Of a stretch of DNA of 64,000 nucleotides, positions 61,081-64,000 are shown piece by piece; position 1 is the first letter of the stretch; each line of letters begins with the position of its first letter. Source of the stretch: Acetitomaculum ruminis DSM 5522. Lineage in GTDB: Bacteria > Bacillota > Clostridia > Lachnospirales > Lachnospiraceae. The DNA is taken from contig NZ_FOJY01000003.1 of NCBI RefSeq assembly GCF_900112085.1, positions 62,001 through 126,000 of the forward strand, in the 5' to 3' direction. The position numbers and the translations under genes were made by a program. Under the pieces are notes generated by a model, which saw only the letters and a list, made by a program, of their open reading frames with translations, made no database searches and was not told where the DNA came from.

Positions 61081-63621
61081 TTATACTTGTTTTTTTATGC
61101 ATAATTTAAGTTTCCTTTTGATTTTGGATTCTTTCTTAAATTCATCCTGAAAATCCTCTTCTTTTAAGTTTTCATCCGGATTTTCTTTTGTATCGGTAAC
61201 TTCTTTTGTATCAGGAATTTCTACAGGCTTTTTCTCTTCTTTTACTTCTTTAAAACCTACAGTTGCTTTAAACAAATCCCCGTCTAAGTATATCTCAAAT
61301 TCTCCATCCTGAAGTTTTGTAAGGTTTTTTGCTATGGAAAGGCCAAGACCGCTTCCTTCGCTTCCTCTTGATACATCGCCTCTAATGAAGCGTTCCGTAA
61401 GTTCATCTGCTTTGATATTTAACTGCTGGCTTGAAATGTTTTTTATGGAAAATCTGGCATATCCGTCATCATCCACAATTAAATCCGCATAAACTCTGGT
61501 ATTTTCCAAAGCATATTTTGCAATGTTGTTATATAGGTTTTCTATAACTCTCCAAAGCCTTCTTCCATCAGCCATGATATATACAGGGCCTTCAATAAGA
61601 TTCATAACAAGACTTAATTTTTTTTCTTCAAATCGCTCTGAAAATTCTCCAGCTGTTTGATTGATAAATTCCCTAAAATCAAGCTTTGCAATGTTTATAT
61701 CAATTTTTCCCGCGCTGATTTTTGATGCTTCTACCAAATCATCTGTTAAATGTTTTAATCTCATAGATTTCTTGTCTAGAACATCAATATAACCCTTTAT
61801 TTTTTCATCTTCTATATTCTCTCTTTTAAGCAGATTTACATAATTGATAATGGAAGTAAGGGGTGTTTTAATATCATGAGAAACATTAGTAATAAGCTCA
61901 CTTTTTAATCGTTCATTTTTTACGCTGTCTTCTACTGCTGCCGCAAAACCTTCACCGATTCCATTTATCAGGTTACAGATTTCCGTATTATCAATGTTCA
62001 TATTTTCATTGTTTATCTTAAAATTAATATCACCGTCTTTAATTTTTTTAAGACCATCTATGATTTCCTGCTTTTGAATGGCAACTCTTAGTAATCCTAT
62101 ACCCACATATACATATAAAATCACCATTAAAACCACTGCTATCAAATCATACTCTGTGGCTACCTGGACTGCCAAAAATATTCCCACCAGCACAAATAAT
62201 ATGTAAGATACCATGGTTCTCACATTTATAGCCACTCTTTCTGCCGTTTTTCTAAAAATTATCGTCAGTCTATAACAGATACTGTTTTTCCACAATATAT
62301 GACTTCTATATCTTCTGATAAGACTCATTATTCCTACTACAAAAAGAAGGTCTATAATAAACACTGCTACTGAAATTACTATTATAGCCAGAACGGAAAC
62401 AACATTTGAGGACTCCTGTAATCTAATATTTTCCACTAATTTAAAAGCAAAATATACAACAATCAGGGCACCTGTAATAATCAGTCCGGCACTTATTTCC
62501 GTTGTTAAATGGTCAAAGCTTTTTGTATAAGGAACTTTGTTAGAATCCTTATAACCGGCTGTAAGAATAATATATCCCATTGTAGAAAATTCAATAACTA
62601 CACTGATAATTAAAATAATTACGCAGGTTAAAAAGGCAGGTTTTAAAAATGTATATTCCTGTTTTGCTTCATAAAGTGCATCCTGTTTTAACAAGGCCGT
62701 ATCTATTCCGATATAAATCGTATAATCATAACCTGATAAAAATTCAGCATTATCAAATTTGGAATAAAGGTCTTTTTCTATATCATTTAAATTTCCGGTA
62801 AATGAAACATTTTTTGAATCTATGCAGACATATTTTCCCATTGCCGAAATCTGCTTTTCCGGTTCAGTGGCATTGTCCATGTTGGTATAAAGAACACCGG
62901 TTATATTGTTTTTAATGTAATAAACCAGATTGCTATTTTCTTCTTTGTAGGCCGTTTTTCTTTCTTTGTAAAAATTTATATCCTGCGGCAAGGCTCTAAT
63001 AGACCTTACAAGATAATTTGTAATGTTCACCAATTCATCTACTGATTTAAAATAACCTGAGTTATACAAATCAATAAGTCCCATACCCTCAACTGGATAA
63101 TATTCATCTTCAATCAGCTCAATTGAATCGACATAGGTATCCCAGGCATCATCAGACATAGTTGACATTTCCTCAGAAGAATACAAACGAGGAAGTCCCG
63201 TATCGGCATCCGTCTCTTCCAGATTATAGTAATAGGTATTATAACTAATAGATTTATTTGACCACTCCAGCAAATCGCTGATTGTATAACCTACACTTTT
63301 GGTTTCGATTCCCGTAATAACATTATCTTCTATATAATTTTCTAAGTCCACAAGCTTTGAAACATCGTAAATACCGTTGGTTTCAAAATCCCTGCAATAT
63401 TGCAGATACTCCAAAAGATCAGAAATCTGTTCCTTTATATCTGCCTCAAAATAATCTGTTTCGGTATAGTCTACATCATTTAATATGTCATCTGATAAAA
63501 GCTTCCTGTCAAAGCAGGACAAAATTATATAAAGACTTACAAATATTGCTACGGTAGCCACCACCTGAAAGCAGATTGCAATAAATTTTTTCTCTGAAGA
63601 ATAAGTTTTTAAAGAAGACAT
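61081..63621 (-). CDS. Sensor histidine kinase
   Basis: 846 residues. One N-terminal membrane segment (about 13-35), an outer domain of about 290 residues, and then a group of about six membrane segments (about 330-515). A HAMP-like linker follows, then HisKA with TNVSHDIKTPLTSIINY (about 581-597). HATPase has YNNIAKYALENTRV (N box) and GSGLGLSIAKNLTKL; the G1 box is weak. A Lys/Glu-rich tail ends the protein. The response regulator gene precedes it by 19 bp on the same strand, so they form a two-component system. The large outer domain suggests sensing of an external or wall signal. Confidence 0.9.
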   Translation of the reverse strand: MSSLKTYSSEKKFIAICFQVVATVAIFVSLYIILSCFDRKLLSDDILNDVDYTETDYFEADIKEQISDLLEYLQYCRDFETNGIYDVSKLVDLENYIEDNVITGIETKSVGYTISDLLEWSNKSISYNTYYYNLEETDADTGLPRLYSSEEMSTMSDDAWDTYVDSIELIEDEYYPVEGMGLIDLYNSGYFKSVDELVNITNYLVRSIRALPQDINFYKERKTAYKEENSNLVYYIKNNITGVLYTNMDNATEPEKQISAMGKYVCIDSKNVSFTGNLNDIEKDLYSKFDNAEFLSGYDYTIYIGIDTALLKQDALYEAKQEYTFLKPAFLTCVIILIISVVIEFSTMGYIILTAGYKDSNKVPYTKSFDHLTTEISAGLIITGALIVVYFAFKLVENIRLQESSNVVSVLAIIVISVAVFIIDLLFVVGIMSLIRRYRSHILWKNSICYRLTIIFRKTAERVAINVRTMVSYILFVLVGIFLAVQVATEYDLIAVVLMVILYVYVGIGLLRVAIQKQEIIDGLKKIKDGDINFKINNENMNIDNTEICNLINGIGEGFAAAVEDSVKNERLKSELITNVSHDIKTPLTSIINYVNLLKRENIEDEKIKGYIDVLDKKSMRLKHLTDDLVEASKISAGKIDINIAKLDFREFINQTAGEFSERFEEKKLSLVMNLIEGPVYIMADGRRLWRVIENLYNNIAKYALENTRVYADLIVDDDGYARFSIKNISSQQLNIKADELTERFIRGDVSRGSEGSGLGLSIAKNLTKLQDGEFEIYLDGDLFKATVGFKEVKEEKKPVEIPDTKEVTDTKENPDENLKEEDFQDEFKKESKIKRKLKLCIKKQV

Positions 63622-63640
63622 CTATACTCTCCACTCCTAA

Positions 63641-64000
63641 TTACATTTTATCTATCTTATAACCAACGCCCCATACTACCTTTAAGTAGCGAGGGTCTTT
63701 CGGGTCAATCTCAATTTTTTCTCTAATGTGTCTGATATGAACAGCCACGGTATTATCAGCCCCTACCGCTTCCTCGTTCCAGATATTCTCATAAATCTGG
63801 TCAATGGAATATACTCTTCCCGGATTTTTCATAAGTAAAAGAAGAATATTATATTCTATAGGGGTTACTTTTATTACCTCACCATCCACAATAACCTGTT
63901 TCTGGTCATCATTTATCTCTAAGCCGCCATTTCTGTAAATTCGTGGGCCGGAGTTTTCTACTGCATTTCCAAGTTTTGTATATCTTCTAATCTGGGATTT
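63641..64000 (-). CDS. OmpR-family response regulator (C-terminal part)
   Basis: Frame is open from the right edge and covers about 119 residues: a linker (RRYTKLGNAVENSG), then the winged helix (GGLEIN... VTPIEYNILLLLMKNPGRVYSIDQIYENIW... VAVHIRHIREKI... LKVVWGVGYKIDKM). The receiver domain lies outside the window. A start at 63889 would omit half the DNA-binding domain, so the true start is beyond 64000. Partner of the kinase downstream. Confidence 0.93.
   Translation of the reverse strand, partial: KSQIRRYTKLGNAVENSGPRIYRNGGLEINDDQKQVIVDGEVIKVTPIEYNILLLLMKNPGRVYSIDQIYENIWNEEAVGADNTVAVHIRHIREKIEIDPKDPRYLKVVWGVGYKIDKM

Overview
This window is AT-rich, low-GC chromosomal DNA from an anaerobic Firmicute, most likely a Clostridia member of the Lachnospiraceae type. 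The evidence is an oxygen-sensitive class III ribonucleotide reductase (nrdD/nrdG), a hpf/secA/prfB neighbourhood of Firmicute type, strong AGGAGG-type ribosome binding sites, a NlpC/P60 coiled-coil wall hydrolase, lipoproteins and many two-component kinases. No phage or conjugative genes and no transposase are visible. Most genes lie on the minus strand; accessory genes are enriched on the plus strand.

Layout. 0-3 kb: an ABC/FtsX export or immunity cassette behind a small secreted protein that resembles lactococcin-972-type bacteriocins. 3-7.4 kb: ACT regulator-hom-lysC (threonine/aspartate pathway) and prfB, whose programmed frameshift site carries UAA instead of UGA. 7.5-14.5 kb: secA and hpf, normally neighbours, are here separated by a 3.8-kb accessory block. 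The block holds a secreted-protein remnant, a VanZ-like membrane protein, a HEPN-type Abi gene framed by 284-bp direct repeats, a possible structured RNA and a truncated second vanZ copy. 14.7-19.7 kb: SDR reductase, small HD hydrolase, nrdG, NUDIX and nrdD with a tandem NrdR-box pair. 19.9-28.2 kb: YhaN/YhaO-like DNA-metabolism pair with glmM, then glf, a membrane-anchored unknown and a NlpC/P60 hydrolase. 28.5-33.4 kb: a degenerate hybrid kinase, a PatB-type lyase and a P1 peptidase. 33.5-34.1 kb: five tRNA genes (Pro, Gly, Arg, His, Gln) under a perfect-consensus promoter. 34.2-42 kb: a K+ channel, an unlisted 51-aa membrane protein, housekeeping enzymes, tRNA-Glu, a hybrid kinase and a lipid kinase. 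42.7-51.1 kb: a UroD-family protein, a broken response regulator, asnS, a lipoprotein trigger-factor-like foldase, galU, ispE and mrp. 51.3-56.2 kb: a lipoprotein/FtsX/ABC operon behind a palindromic operator. 56.4-64 kb: CsoR plus a PIN-like nuclease, an AI-2E-family protein, an aconitase-family hydratase and a histidine kinase/response regulator pair.

A dispersed palindromic repeat ties the window together: two near-identical full copies (161 bp, opposite orientation), one half copy and two decayed pieces, all intergenic. The parts most worth following up are the Abi/HEPN island with its flanking repeats and RNA candidate, the secreted peptide with ABC cassette, the UAA frameshift site in prfB and the repeat family.
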